Counted from the stretch's first letter, positions 48,264 to 56,165 are shown. The stretch is 64,000 bases of DNA from Promicromonospora sukumoe (GCF_014137995.1 NZ_JACGWV010000002.1:868001-932000); one strand, 5' to 3'. Program-made: numbers and translations. The notes: generated from the letters alone by a model not told the origin.

Positions 48264-49247
48264 TCACTGGAAGTAGGGCCAGCACCGACCGTCCGGCGCG
48301 CAGGGCGAACAACTCGGGCCGCACTTGGGTGAGCACGTCGGGTTGCAGCTTGCGGGTGCGCACGACGGCGCGCACGTCGGCTCACACCGGTGCGGGCCAC
48401 ACGTCGGGTTGCAGTCAGGGTTGCACTTCTCGCCCCACCCCTGCGGCTCGGCACGGGCGTTGAACTCAGCCCGCAGCTCTGCCGTAGCGGCAGCGTGCGC
48501 CTGTCCGTCGAGGATGTCGGTCAGGAGTGCGTCCTGGACGTTCCCGACCGGCATCCACCTGGTGAAGACACACGGCCACACCGCGCCGTCGGGGCCGACC
48601 GCGACGACGCCGTCACCGCACCCGCCGCACAGTTCGGCGACCGTGGCGTCCCGGTCGCGGATTCCGCGACCGACCTGCCGAAGATGATCCACACCGACCT
48701 CCGCCACACCTAGCGCCTCCAGCTCTGCGGTCGCCGCGGCGACGTTCTGGTCGTCGAGCATGCCGATGATCCCGGCCCGCAGCGGGACGCCATGGGCGAG
48801 GGCCTTGGTGATGTTCGCCTTCGTGCGGGCGTGCGTGTTCCGCTTCGTGATCAGCAGGTGCTGCTTCGGGTCGGTCGAGTACCAGGAGCACGCCAGCCGC
48901 ACACCGGGGCGGGTGAACGCGTCCCACGTGCGTGTCGAGACGTGGACGAGGTTGGAGAAGACCTCGACCTCCAGGCCACGCTCCAGGGCGTACTCGACCA
49001 GGACAGCCAGGTCGGGGTGCAGGGTGGGTTCACCGCCGATGAACTGCACCATGCGCACTCCGAGGTCGGCGCACTGGTCGATCACTCCGAGCCAGTCGGT
49101 GCGCTGCATGGCGCCGTGGGTTCCGGTGGGCCCGGACTCCGCGTAGCAGTGGATGCACTCCAGCTGGCACTTGCCGGTGATCTCCAACCAGACGAAGTCC
49201 AGGCCAGCCGCGCGGGTGACGGTGGTTGGTTCGGTCGTTGCGGTCAT
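48264..49247 (-). CDS. Radical SAM enzyme with cysteine/proline-rich C-terminal tail
   Basis: The 327-residue protein has the [4Fe-4S]-SAM motif C-Q-L-E-C-I-H-C (Cys27, Cys31, Cys34) and the usual F-I-G-G-E-P-T. A SPASM-like segment follows (C-G-G-C-G-D-G ... W-P-C-V-F, about residues 205-230). The last 53 residues hold 12 cysteines, mostly in C-x-P-x-C or C-x-P-x-x-C steps, and end G-R-C-W-P-Y-F-Q. The tail could bind auxiliary iron-sulfur clusters or zinc, or be a built-in substrate. No small precursor gene is visible beside it. The ATG at 49247 is preceded by TGGAGGAAC. Substrate unknown. Confidence 0.85.
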   Translation of the reverse strand: MTATTEPTTVTRAAGLDFVWLEITGKCQLECIHCYAESGPTGTHGAMQRTDWLGVIDQCADLGVRMVQFIGGEPTLHPDLAVLVEYALERGLEVEVFSNLVHVSTRTWDAFTRPGVRLACSWYSTDPKQHLLITKRNTHARTKANITKALAHGVPLRAGIIGMLDDQNVAAATAELEALGVAEVGVDHLRQVGRGIRDRDATVAELCGGCGDGVVAVGPDGAVWPCVFTRWMPVGNVQDALLTDILDGQAHAAATAELRAEFNARAEPQGWGEKCNPDCNPTCGPHRCEPTCAPSCAPASCNPTCSPKCGPSCSPCAPDGRCWPYFQ

Positions 49248-49282
49248 CTGTTCCTCCAGGTGATGTCGGTGGTGCCTGGGGG

Positions 49283-49314
49283 TGCAGGCCGAGACCAGGG
49301 CGATGGTCCCGGCC
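49283..49314 (-). terminator. Hairpin upstream of the radical SAM gene
   Basis: Arms CAGGCCGAGACCA and its partner (49283-49295 and 49302-49314 on the plus strand) form a 13-bp stem with one mismatch, and a second GC stem (CCCGCC/GGCGGG) lies at about 49327-49346. They follow the HAD gene in its direction of transcription, so they probably end that transcript before the radical SAM gene begins. Confidence 0.55.
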
Positions 49315-49412
49315 TGCGTTGGGGTACCCGCCCCGGGGAGGCGGGCCTACGGCGGACAGTCCGCGCGAGACGGGACAGGGGTGCGCCCAGCCGCAAGATC
49401 AAGTGGTCTCGG

Positions 49413-50533
49413 TCAGAGGGCGCTCAACGGGAGTTCGAACCCGGCCGGCCCGTCGCCGGTGACGCTGCGCCACTGCGCCCGACGTCGTCCCTCGTCCCCG
49501 CGCGGATAGGGCAGCCCGGCCTCCAACGCGGCGGTCTCGATGGCGCGCATGGTGGTCCCGACTCCGGACGGGATCGGCGCATGCCGAACCCAACGACCGC
49601 CCTGCAAGGCCCAGGCCTCACATCGGGCCAGATCCGGGCCGCTGCCGTGCCACACCCGCAGCGCCACGGGACCGCGCGCGGTGCGCTCTGCGGTCGCGAT
49701 CTGCGCTGCAAGCGGCGACAACGCACCGTCGATCGCAGGGACCAGCGAGGCCAACACGGAGAGGGCACCGGCCTCCTCGATGGAGCCGGTCGTCTGATCC
49801 GCAGTGCTCCGCACGATCTCTGGCGCCTGCCCCATCGCGACGGAGCGAGCGGCCCAGGCCAGCATGTCGAGATCGTTGATGCCGTCCCCGACCGCGACCG
49901 TGCGATCCGCCGGGATACCCAGGTGGGCCCGGACGACGTCGAGCGCGACGGCTTTGTTGACACCCGGTGCCGTGATGTCGAGCCAGTCACGCCGCTGTGG
50001 GGCGACGGTGACTCCTGTCGCGCGCAGGTCACTCATGCAACGGCGGATCTCAGGCGCGTGGAGCGCGAGCCGGCTTGCGGGCCATGCCTTCAGCTCGGCC
50101 ATCTGGACCGTCTTCTGTTGGCCGTTCAGCTCGTCGGGTTCGAATGCGCTGCTGGTGCGCCACCCCCATCCCACTTCCTCAACCGCGACACGCACGCCCG
50201 GTGCGACGTCCAGGGCTCGGCCGATGACGGGTGCGGGGTCGAAGGTGCGTGCCTCGACGACGTCGTAGCCCGACGGCGCGCTCCGATCCAGGTGGACTGT
50301 CAGGGCGCCGTTGGAGCACACAGCCCAGCCTCGCGTGAGCCCAGCCTGGTGGCGATCGGCAGCAGCCCGGCCAGCGATCGGCCTGTGGCGAGCACGACCT
50401 CATGGCCTGCCGCTCGGACCAGGTCCAGGGCCTCGACCGTGCCGGCCGGAACCCGTCGATCGCCGTCGATGAGCGTGCCGTCGATGTCGAGGGCAACGAG
50501 AACACGAGCCGAGGTGACGGTCGCGGCGCTCAT
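49413..50533 (-). pseudogene. HAD-family (Cof/type IIB) phosphatase interrupted by a 1-nt frameshift
   Basis: The first part (50533 down to about 50345) encodes motif I, A-L-D-I-D-G-T-L-I-D-G-D, then V-L-A-T-G-R-S. It runs into a stop at 50300-50302. The other part, one frame over, continues L-T-R-G-W-A-V-C-S-N-G-A-L and carries motif IV, A-V-G-D-G-I-N-D-L-D-M-L, plus a C-terminal extension of about 100 residues. Adding one base within 50337-50345 (a GGGC run) restores an intact Cof-type phosphatase of about 373 residues. Either the gene is broken or the run was misread. Its start overlaps the upstream gene's stop by 4 bp, so it is second in a two-gene unit. Confidence 0.8.
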
Positions 50534-50841
50534 CGGGCGACTACCTGCCGCAGCGCTGACCGGACCTGGACCTCCAGGCCGTCGCGCTCACCGGTCCACA
50601 GCGTGTGACCGGGCACGAACATGCGGTGGTCCAGAGGGGACTCGCATCCCAGAGTCCGCGCGAGCTGCTCACCTCGGTTGAGTTCTGCCGGCTGCAGACA
50701 GATCCGGCCGCGAGTCAGCGTCACGATCTCGACGCGATCTGGCCCGACCAACCGAAGGCTGTCGGCCGCGATGCCCATCGCCAACATGAGCGGATCCAAA
50801 GCGCTTGACGCCTCGTCCTGACGGTGAAGTTGAAGGCCCAT
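50530..50841 (-). CDS. Small hypothetical protein upstream of HAD gene
   Basis: A 103-residue protein starting at the ATG at 50841. Fourteen more codons upstream are open but unlikely to be used. It contains L-Q-L-H-R-Q-D-E-A-S-S-A-L-D-P-L-M-L-A-M-G-I-A-A-D and a beta-rich second half (V-E-I-V-T-L-T-R-G-R-I-C-L). No family recognised. Its stop overlaps the HAD start (ATGA). It is divergent from the XRE regulator across a dyad. Confidence 0.6.
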   Translation of the reverse strand: MGLQLHRQDEASSALDPLMLAMGIAADSLRLVGPDRVEIVTLTRGRICLQPAELNRGEQLARTLGCESPLDHRMFVPGHTLWTGERDGLEVQVRSALRQVVAR

Positions 50842-50942
50842 CGTTGCTCCCCCTACGCACCCGCGGTCAGCAGTGCCGGTCATCGGCCCGAGGGATCACG
50901 GGCCGCCCAGGATCTACTGTCGGCGTGCTGGAAGACCCGGAA

Positions 50943-50962
50943 GTGACACACTCGCGTGTCAC
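50943..50962. promoter_or_regulatory. Dyad in the XRE-regulator intergenic region
   Basis: GTGACAC-ACTCGC-GTGTCAC has perfect 7-bp arms with a 6-bp spacer, in the 200-bp space between the divergent small protein/HAD unit and the XRE gene. It is a likely binding site for that regulator, controlling itself and the cluster. Confidence 0.6.
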
Positions 50963-51040
50963 CCGGTGCTCATCTCTCGGCTGGGTCGGTCCCGAGGTCT
51001 AGGCTCGCGAACGTCACGCTCCCGAAGCAGGGATCAAACG

Positions 51041-52249
51041 ATGAACGACCACGAGGCGATCGGCCGGCGCATCGCGCACTTCCGCAAGGCACGCGGAATG
51101 ACGCAGGTTGCCCTGGCGCAACAGGCATCGATCAGCCTGTCTCTGCTGCGCAAGGTGGAACAGGAGTCGCGAGAAGCGACCCCTGTCCTAATCGCTGCTG
51201 TGGCGAAACCTCTTGCGGTGGACGTGACGACGTTGACCGGGCAGCCCTACGACCTCAGCGGGCCGCACCGCGACGCGATCCACGAACTGATCCCGTCGGT
51301 CCGGCGCGTACTCAACTACTGGGACGTGCCCCCTGACCTGGAGACACCGCCCCGCTCTGCAGCGGAGATCCTTGCGGACGCCCGTGCCGTGGCCCATCTG
51401 CGCCAAGCAGACCGCAACGTGCAGGCGCTCGCGCAGGTGCCGGCTCTGCTCATGGAGATGACCGCTGCGATCCACGCGACGGCAACAGCCTCGGAGAAAG
51501 AGCGGTTGTTCGACGCAGTCGCCACGGTGCTGCACCCGACCATGTCGATCCTGCACGCCACCGGATACGACGACCTGGCCACGATCGTGGCCGACCGCAT
51601 CGCCTGGACGTCAGCCCAGTGGGGCAGCCCTCTGGCAGTCGGTCTCGCCGCCCATACCCGCACGTCGTCGATGCTTCGCCAGGGGACCTACGACGTCGGA
51701 CTGCGGCTGATCGACAGCGCCAGAACCGTGCTCGACGCGGAGCCCACACGAGACGTCCCAACGCTGCGGATGATCGGGTCCCTACATCTGCGGTCCGCGG
51801 ACCTGTCCGCACGCGCCGGCAGTGCCGCGGGCGCGAGCGCTCATATCTCCGAGGCTCGGGGTATCGCCGAACATCTTCGGGTCGAGACGGATCACCTCTG
51901 GCGCAATCTCGCGTTCGGTCCCACAAACACCGGGTTCCACGACGTGGCAACGGCCATCGAGCTCGGTGACGGACCTCGGGCTCTGACGCTCGCTCGTGAT
52001 CTACGGATACCCGACGGGTTCCCGCCCACTCGGACCGGGCATCACTTCATGGACATTGCCCGGGCCTATCTCTGGCAGGGCCGCCATGACCAGGCGCTGG
52101 CGAGCCTCCAGCGAGCCCGGGAGCTCGCCCCACAGCAGACTCGCCATCACCCCACGACCCGCGAGGTCCTGCGCATGCTCGTACGCGCGCACCGGCACGC
52201 GAACAAGCCGCTGGCGCGTTTCAACGCCTGGATCGGTGCGGGCGGCTGA
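51041..52249 (+). CDS. XRE-family regulator with TPR-like C-terminal domain
   Basis: A 402-residue protein. The first 65 residues are an XRE helix-turn-helix (R-I-A-H-F-R-K-A-R-G-M-T-Q-V-A-L-A-Q-Q-A-S-I-S-L-S-L-L-R-K-V-E). The rest (about 90-400) is all-helical with repeating helix pairs typical of TPR-containing XRE regulators of actinobacteria, e.g. near the end Y-L-W-Q-G-R-H-D-Q-A-L-A-S-L-Q-R-A-R-E. Such regulators often sense small peptides or metabolites. The ATG at 51041 is preceded by AAGCAGGGAT. It probably controls the radical SAM cluster through the dyad upstream. Confidence 0.85.
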   Translation: MNDHEAIGRRIAHFRKARGMTQVALAQQASISLSLLRKVEQESREATPVLIAAVAKPLAVDVTTLTGQPYDLSGPHRDAIHELIPSVRRVLNYWDVPPDLETPPRSAAEILADARAVAHLRQADRNVQALAQVPALLMEMTAAIHATATASEKERLFDAVATVLHPTMSILHATGYDDLATIVADRIAWTSAQWGSPLAVGLAAHTRTSSMLRQGTYDVGLRLIDSARTVLDAEPTRDVPTLRMIGSLHLRSADLSARAGSAAGASAHISEARGIAEHLRVETDHLWRNLAFGPTNTGFHDVATAIELGDGPRALTLARDLRIPDGFPPTRTGHHFMDIARAYLWQGRHDQALASLQRARELAPQQTRHHPTTREVLRMLVRAHRHANKPLARFNAWIGAGG

Positions 52250-52275
52250 CGCCCGTGAGGCAGGAGGAGCGGCCG

Positions 52276-52809
52276 CTAAGTGTTCGCAGGCGCGAGCGTG
52301 TCCAGGATCTCCTCCCAAGGAAAGTCATCCGCAGCGCCCACGCCCGACTCGTGCGGCTCGCTCGGGCCGATCACGACGTTCACGCCCCACTCCTTGAGCG
52401 TTGCCAGGCTGCCCTGGTAGGTCGGGTGGTCCGCGAACTTCACGTTGATATACGGCCCGGCGGTGATCGGGATGTCACGGCCGATCTGTTCCGCTAGCCG
52501 GGTCAGCACGTAGGTGTCGGCGATGCCCAGCGCCCACTTGGTAAGCGTGTTGTAGGTCGCCGGGGCGACGATCACGGCGTCCGGGTCGGGCAGGGAGTAC
52601 CCGACAGTGGTGTGGAAGTCCGTCCGCACCGGACGTCCCAGGGCTTCCTCGATCTGCAGCATTGTCTCCGGGAAGCTGCTCATCGCTTGAACGGTCGCAA
52701 GAACGTAGACGTCCCAGCCCCGCTCTGCGGCCAAGGGCAGCAACCGCGACGGAACTTGTCGGGTCGCGCCAGCACCGGTCACAACGACGTACAGCACACC
52801 CAAGCTCAT
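52276..52809 (-). CDS. Flavoprotein (PPC-decarboxylase/EpiD-like fold)
   Basis: The 177-residue protein has the HFCD flavoprotein pattern: a first strand L-Y-V-V-V-T-G-A-G-A-T, the FMN-binding region with V-I-V-A-P-A-T-Y-N-T-L-T-K-W-A-L-G-I-A-D-T (about residues 78-98) and I-T-A-G-P-Y. Members oxidatively decarboxylate phosphopantothenoylcysteine or C-terminal cysteines of peptides. The typical H-base near the N-terminus is not clear, so activity is uncertain. It converges with the XRE gene; such XRE/flavoprotein pairs are frequent in actinobacteria. Confidence 0.8.
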   Translation of the reverse strand: MSLGVLYVVVTGAGATRQVPSRLLPLAAERGWDVYVLATVQAMSSFPETMLQIEEALGRPVRTDFHTTVGYSLPDPDAVIVAPATYNTLTKWALGIADTYVLTRLAEQIGRDIPITAGPYINVKFADHPTYQGSLATLKEWGVNVVIGPSEPHESGVGAADDFPWEEILDTLAPANT

Positions 52810-53116
52810 GGTCCCGAGGCTACTGCTTCGCTTCTCGCGGTCGGTGCGACTGCCGCTCCCCGGCTACCCGCGGTAGGTTGCAACGCACGATCTCCCAAGT
52901 ACAACTCTCAAGTTGCACAACAAACGAGGCTGGGTGGCTGAGCGCCCCAGGCGGCCGACTTCGCGGAAATCGACTGCTCCGGAAGCTCACCAATCCTCCG
53001 TCGGGATCGAAGTTGGCCTATCGCATGCAGACGAACTACGACGACCAGTCCCCTTCGAGACCGCAACGTGCCTCCAGGCCCGCGATCCGCTGCGGCAGAT
53101 CGTCGGCAGGCTCTCC
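52810..53116. other. 307-bp gap between flavoprotein and GntR genes
   Basis: No convincing gene on either strand. Upstream of the flavoprotein start lie GTTGCAAC (52877-52884) and CAACT-CTCA-AGTTG (52902-52915), small dyads that may be operator sites for a GntR-type repressor. Confidence 0.4.
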
Positions 53117-53353
53117 TCAGGAGAGGCCGATCGCGGCGACGAACTCGCCCTTGCCCTGCTGGCTGACGACGAATCCTTCCGCCTTGAGGATCTTGATCGC
53201 GTCTCGGACGACTGCGCTCGAAACCCCGTACTCGACTTGCAGCTGGGCCGATGACGGGAACTGGTCGCCCTCAGACAACTCGTCAACGATGCGGCGACGT
53301 AGTGCTCTGGCGAGCCGCTGGCCGGCGGGCTCGCCAGTGGTCTTTGCGGGCAT
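53117..53353 (-). CDS. GntR-family winged-helix regulator, DNA-binding domain only (copy A)
   Basis: A 78-residue protein consisting of a single GntR winged helix (R-L-A-R-A-L-R-R-R-I-V-D-E-L-S-E-G-D-Q-F-P-S-S-A-Q-L, then V-V-R-D-A-I-K-I-L-K-A-E-G-F-V, G-K-G-E-F-V). It has no effector domain, as in KorSA-like repressors of actinomycete integrative conjugative elements. The ATG at 53353 has GGAAGGGG eight bases upstream; an ATG at 53374 is less likely. It is a paralogue of the GntR gene at 63454 and is part of the repeated module described in the findings. Confidence 0.83.
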   Translation of the reverse strand: MPAKTTGEPAGQRLARALRRRIVDELSEGDQFPSSAQLQVEYGVSSAVVRDAIKILKAEGFVVSQQGKGEFVAAIGLS

Positions 53354-53370
53354 GTGGGCATCCCCTTCCT

Positions 53371-53433
53371 TCATTCCGTGTGCATGTGGTGCGTCCGGCC
53401 CGCCCGGGTGCGGCGGCGGCCGCCGGGGGCCGC
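53371..53433. repeat. GC-rich element, copy A (partner at 61183-61249)
   Basis: This roughly 65-bp stretch starts TCATTCCG and runs into a GCGGCGG/CCGCCGG-rich stem. It recurs with few changes at 61183-61249 at the same relative place, beyond the cargo gene. It could be a structural site of a mobile element (transfer, replication or recombination). Which of these it is cannot be told from sequence. Confidence 0.7.
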
Positions 53434-53448
53434 GCTATGCGACTGGCG

Positions 53449-54009
53449 CTAGTCCCTCGTGGATGGCTCCAATAGGTCCAGGATCCCCGCGTGGTCCATC
53501 GTCCACGAGTTCCCAGCGAGGTCGCGGAAGAACCACAGCGGGTTTACTCCGTCGTCGCTCCCGAAGTAGATCCTGCCCAGATTGAATCTCCGAGTCTCGC
53601 CCGGTCGAAGTATCCGCTGCATCACACCAATCGAACTTGGTCCCTGATGCGAAGGGTCCAGGTAGTCGCCCGGGCCAACATCAAAGACCGGATGACTGCT
53701 GTAGTTGGCAATGTTGAGGAACGATTCGGGAACCTCCGGCCCTTCTTCCGCGCATGACTCCCAAGCAAGCGGCTCATCGTCGTCGACCCAAACAGCGACC
53801 TGCCGGGCCTGTCGCTCGCGCTCCCGCCGAACTTCCGCCTGTTCTGCAGTTCGCTGCTTCTCCTGAGCCGTGTCACGCTCAGCCTCAGCGATCTTGCGGT
53901 CAGTTCGCTCGCGAGACGCGAGCACTACCGCGATTACCGCAGCCGCCGCACCGCCAAGGGCACCGATGATCTCAAAGGCGTCGTGCACCCATGCCCAATT
54001 TCCAGTCAC
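53449..54009 (-). CDS. Membrane-anchored hypothetical protein (cargo gene A)
   Basis: About 186 residues from the GTG at 54009. It has one N-terminal transmembrane helix (A-L-G-G-A-A-A-A-V-I-A-V-V-L-A, about residues 12-30), a charged coiled coil (about 31-68, R-E-R-T-D-R-K-I-A-E-A-E-R-D-T-A-Q-E-K-Q), and a C-terminal beta domain of about 110 residues with F-L-N-I-A-N-Y-S-S-H-P-V-F-D-V and R-I-L-R-P-G-E-T-R-R-F. A TTG at 54048 is an alternative start. No family is recognised. It is the single gene between the GC-rich element and the GTAGCGG repeats. Confidence 0.65.
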   Translation of the reverse strand: MTGNWAWVHDAFEIIGALGGAAAAVIAVVLASRERTDRKIAEAERDTAQEKQRTAEQAEVRRERERQARQVAVWVDDDEPLAWESCAEEGPEVPESFLNIANYSSHPVFDVGPGDYLDPSHQGPSSIGVMQRILRPGETRRFNLGRIYFGSDDGVNPLWFFRDLAGNSWTMDHAGILDLLEPSTRD

Positions 54010-54136
54010 CCCCAGAGGGTTCCACCGACCGCCGGGCGGCGCACTCAAGTGGCGGGTGAACCTATTCGTTCCAGCCCACGGGTAGCGCGGCAGCCATCCC
54101 GTGCCACCTACCCGACCAGCACGCTCGGTTGCGCAC

Positions 54137-54323
54137 GTAGCGGAGAGCCCCGCTACTGGCAGCGGGGGCGCTACCGAACTCCGCTACCCCCGGGAGTCGC
54201 TACATTGCAGCGATTCTCTCCAGGGGTAGCGGAGTAGCGGCCTTCGAGCGAGGCCCTTGTTTTGGCCCGAAACCCGGGTTCTGGCGGTCGGCTGATGGAC
54301 GCAGACTGCGCGCTACCGCTACC
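54137..54323. repeat. GTAGCGG-rich inverted-repeat region, copy A
   Basis: GTAGCGG or its complement occurs at 54137, 54150, 54170, 54181, 54226, 54234 and 54312, in both orientations. A 25-bp segment (54261-54285, centred on AACCCGGGTT) is identical to 62230-62254. It follows directly after the Nudix gene and precedes the cargo gene. It could be a replication or recombination site; it also has terminator-like folding potential. Confidence 0.7.
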
Positions 54324-54325
54324 TG

Positions 54326-54724
54326 TTAGGCCAGCGTCACCGCGAGGTAGTCCTGCACCGCTGGCGCGAAGCCGTAGGGCACGTAGTCGACGAACTTGTC
54401 CGGTGTCGCCCACACGATGTCTGCGAGCTCGTCGGCGTCGGCGACGTATGCCTCGCCGCTGATGACGTCGCACGCAACGTAGCCCATCAGGCGGGCGGTG
54501 TTCGGTTGCACGCGCTCCCCTAGCACCTTGACGACCTGCACGGTGAGCCCAGCCTCCTCGGCGGTCTCACGGACCGCCGCCTGCTCGAACGTCTCCCCCG
54601 GCTCGACTGCGCCGGCGGGGAACTGCCACGAGAGCGAGCCCTCGGGGACGCGCCGCTGGACCAGGAGCAGCTTCCTGTCCTGGACGATGATCGCCGCCGC
54701 GACGGCAGGAAGTGCTCCCGTCAC
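54326..54724 (-). CDS. Nudix hydrolase (copy A)
   Basis: A 132-residue Nudix enzyme with a complete Nudix box G-A-V-E-P-G-E-T-F-E-Q-A-A-V-R-E-T-A-E-E-A-G-L-T (about residues 35-58; all catalytic Glu and Arg present). The GTG at 54724 with GAGAGGG upstream is the start. It is closely similar, also at DNA level, to the Nudix gene at 62294. Nudix genes occur in AICEs such as pSAM2 (Pif), beside KorSA-like GntR repressors, which fits the setting. Substrate is unknown. Confidence 0.87.
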   Translation of the reverse strand: MTGALPAVAAAIIVQDRKLLLVQRRVPEGSLSWQFPAGAVEPGETFEQAAVRETAEEAGLTVQVVKVLGERVQPNTARLMGYVACDVISGEAYVADADELADIVWATPDKFVDYVPYGFAPAVQDYLAVTLA

Positions 54725-54778
54725 CGGTCCCTCTCTGGCATGAAGAACCGGCCTGACCATTTGTCGGCACGCGCGGCG

Positions 54779-55594
54779 TCAGGGGCGTGCGAGATAGACG
54801 TCGTCCTCAGGTCCGTACTCGCCACCGGCGTGCACCTCGACACCCGATCCGAGCGTCGCATGTACGTCTGGCACGACGTCGGGCGCCATGATGAGCTCAT
54901 CTGCGAGCGGCCCGGTGAGCTCGGGTGGATGTCCTGCGGCGCCGAGGGCCTGAGCGATGGCCGCCGCTGCGACGGTGGCACCACCGGCGCTGCGGTAGAG
55001 CACCTCCTGGTGCTGCCGTTCGAGCCCCGGTGCGGCCTGGTCGGGTTGTGCGCCTCCCGCATCGGGCCCGGCCGCACCGATCTCGTGCCCGGCGAGGAAG
55101 ACCTGACGCAGGCCGCCCGGGTCGACCAGCACTTCCAGGCCGGCCAACAACACGCTGCCGAGCGGCCCGAAGTTGAGGGTGATGCTCAGCGGGCTGCCGT
55201 AGGACATGCTCCGCACGGCGATCGCGTAGTCCGCCATGTACTGGACGGCATCCGCCGCTGGCACGATGATCGGCAGGCTGGCCGCCTCGGCGATCCGTTG
55301 CGGATAGGCGACGTCGAACCCAGAACCGCCCAGAGGCCGTCGGGTGAACGCTCCGCGGCGATGTGTCGCCGCCCTGTCGACCAGGCCGGTCATCATCGAA
55401 GAAGGTCCCAGGACGATCCCGCCGCGTGCAGCGGGCCGGCCCTCGAAGGTCAGTGCGACTTCCGAGGAGAGCGCCAGATGACCGGCAATGATCGCAGCCG
55501 CAGATCGAACCCACGCCTTGGGCAGGTAGGTCACTGTGGAACCTGACAAGCCACGCACGGCGCCAGGCATCGTGAGTATGACATCAGCCGACAT
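54779..55594 (-). CDS. Hypothetical protein
   Basis: A 271-residue protein without transmembrane helices. The C-terminal 180 residues are Ala/Gly-rich with segments A-G-G-A-Q-P-D-Q-A-A-P-G-L-E-R-Q-H and Y-R-S-A-G-G-A-T-V-A-A-A-A-I-A-Q-A-L-G. The N-terminal part has V-T-Y-L-P-K-A-W-V-R-S-A-A-A-I-I-A-G. I do not recognise a family. It is upstream of and on the same strand as Nudix copy A, separated by 54 bp. Confidence 0.6.
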   Translation of the reverse strand: MSADVILTMPGAVRGLSGSTVTYLPKAWVRSAAAIIAGHLALSSEVALTFEGRPAARGGIVLGPSSMMTGLVDRAATHRRGAFTRRPLGGSGFDVAYPQRIAEAASLPIIVPAADAVQYMADYAIAVRSMSYGSPLSITLNFGPLGSVLLAGLEVLVDPGGLRQVFLAGHEIGAAGPDAGGAQPDQAAPGLERQHQEVLYRSAGGATVAAAAIAQALGAAGHPPELTGPLADELIMAPDVVPDVHATLGSGVEVHAGGEYGPEDDVYLARP

Positions 55595-55767
55595 ACTCGG
55601 ATGCTAAAACCGAGGGCTGTGATCGGCACCCGACCCTCGCGGATGAACTTGCCCTCCTGACCAGCTCTTCGGCCACCGCGACCCCGATCAAGAAAGATGG
55701 ACGTACAGGCTCGGCATCCGGGGTCAGCAGTCCTATGCTCAGGGGACCAAAACCCGAGGTGGGGCTC

Positions 55768-56127
55768 ATGCACCGGCTGTCAGCGCACGATCTGCTCGCG
55801 CTCGCCTATGACGTCGCATTCCCCGCAGCGCCCGACCGGACGAGCCTCCTGAAGGTGCAGAACAGTTCGGGGACCCGCGGCGCGGTCCTGGAGATCTGTC
55901 CCTACAGCTTGCGGATGGTCGATCGGGTCGATCCGGATGCCTCCTACGAGTGGCAGCTCAGTGGCCCGGACGGTCTCCAGTCCGCGACACGATGCGGAAC
56001 CGAGGAGCAAGCACACCGAATCGCCAGAGACTGGATCGCCGAGACCGTGACACGGGGCACGAAACCCTCGCCAGCGCAGCTGGACGAGATGCGGGCCAGG
56101 AAGCAGAGCGGACTCGCAGCAAGCTAA
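55768..56127 (+). CDS. Small hypothetical protein
   Basis: A 119-residue soluble protein from the ATG at 55768 (GAGGTGGGG upstream). It contains L-L-A-L-A-Y-D-V-A-F-P-A-A-P-D-R-T and Y-E-W-Q-L-S-G-P-D-G-L-Q-S-A-T. Basic C-terminus (R-A-R-K-Q-S-G-L). No family recognised. Confidence 0.6.
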   Translation: MHRLSAHDLLALAYDVAFPAAPDRTSLLKVQNSSGTRGAVLEICPYSLRMVDRVDPDASYEWQLSGPDGLQSATRCGTEEQAHRIARDWIAETVTRGTKPSPAQLDEMRARKQSGLAAS

Positions 56128-56165
56128 CCGGACCCGTCGGTCGCCCCACGACGGCGATCCGCGGC

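Noticed and set aside
49248..49412. A small RiPP precursor gene between the HAD and radical SAM genes
   Set aside because: All three minus-strand frames are interrupted or lack a start with a ribosome site. The sequence is accounted for by two hairpins.
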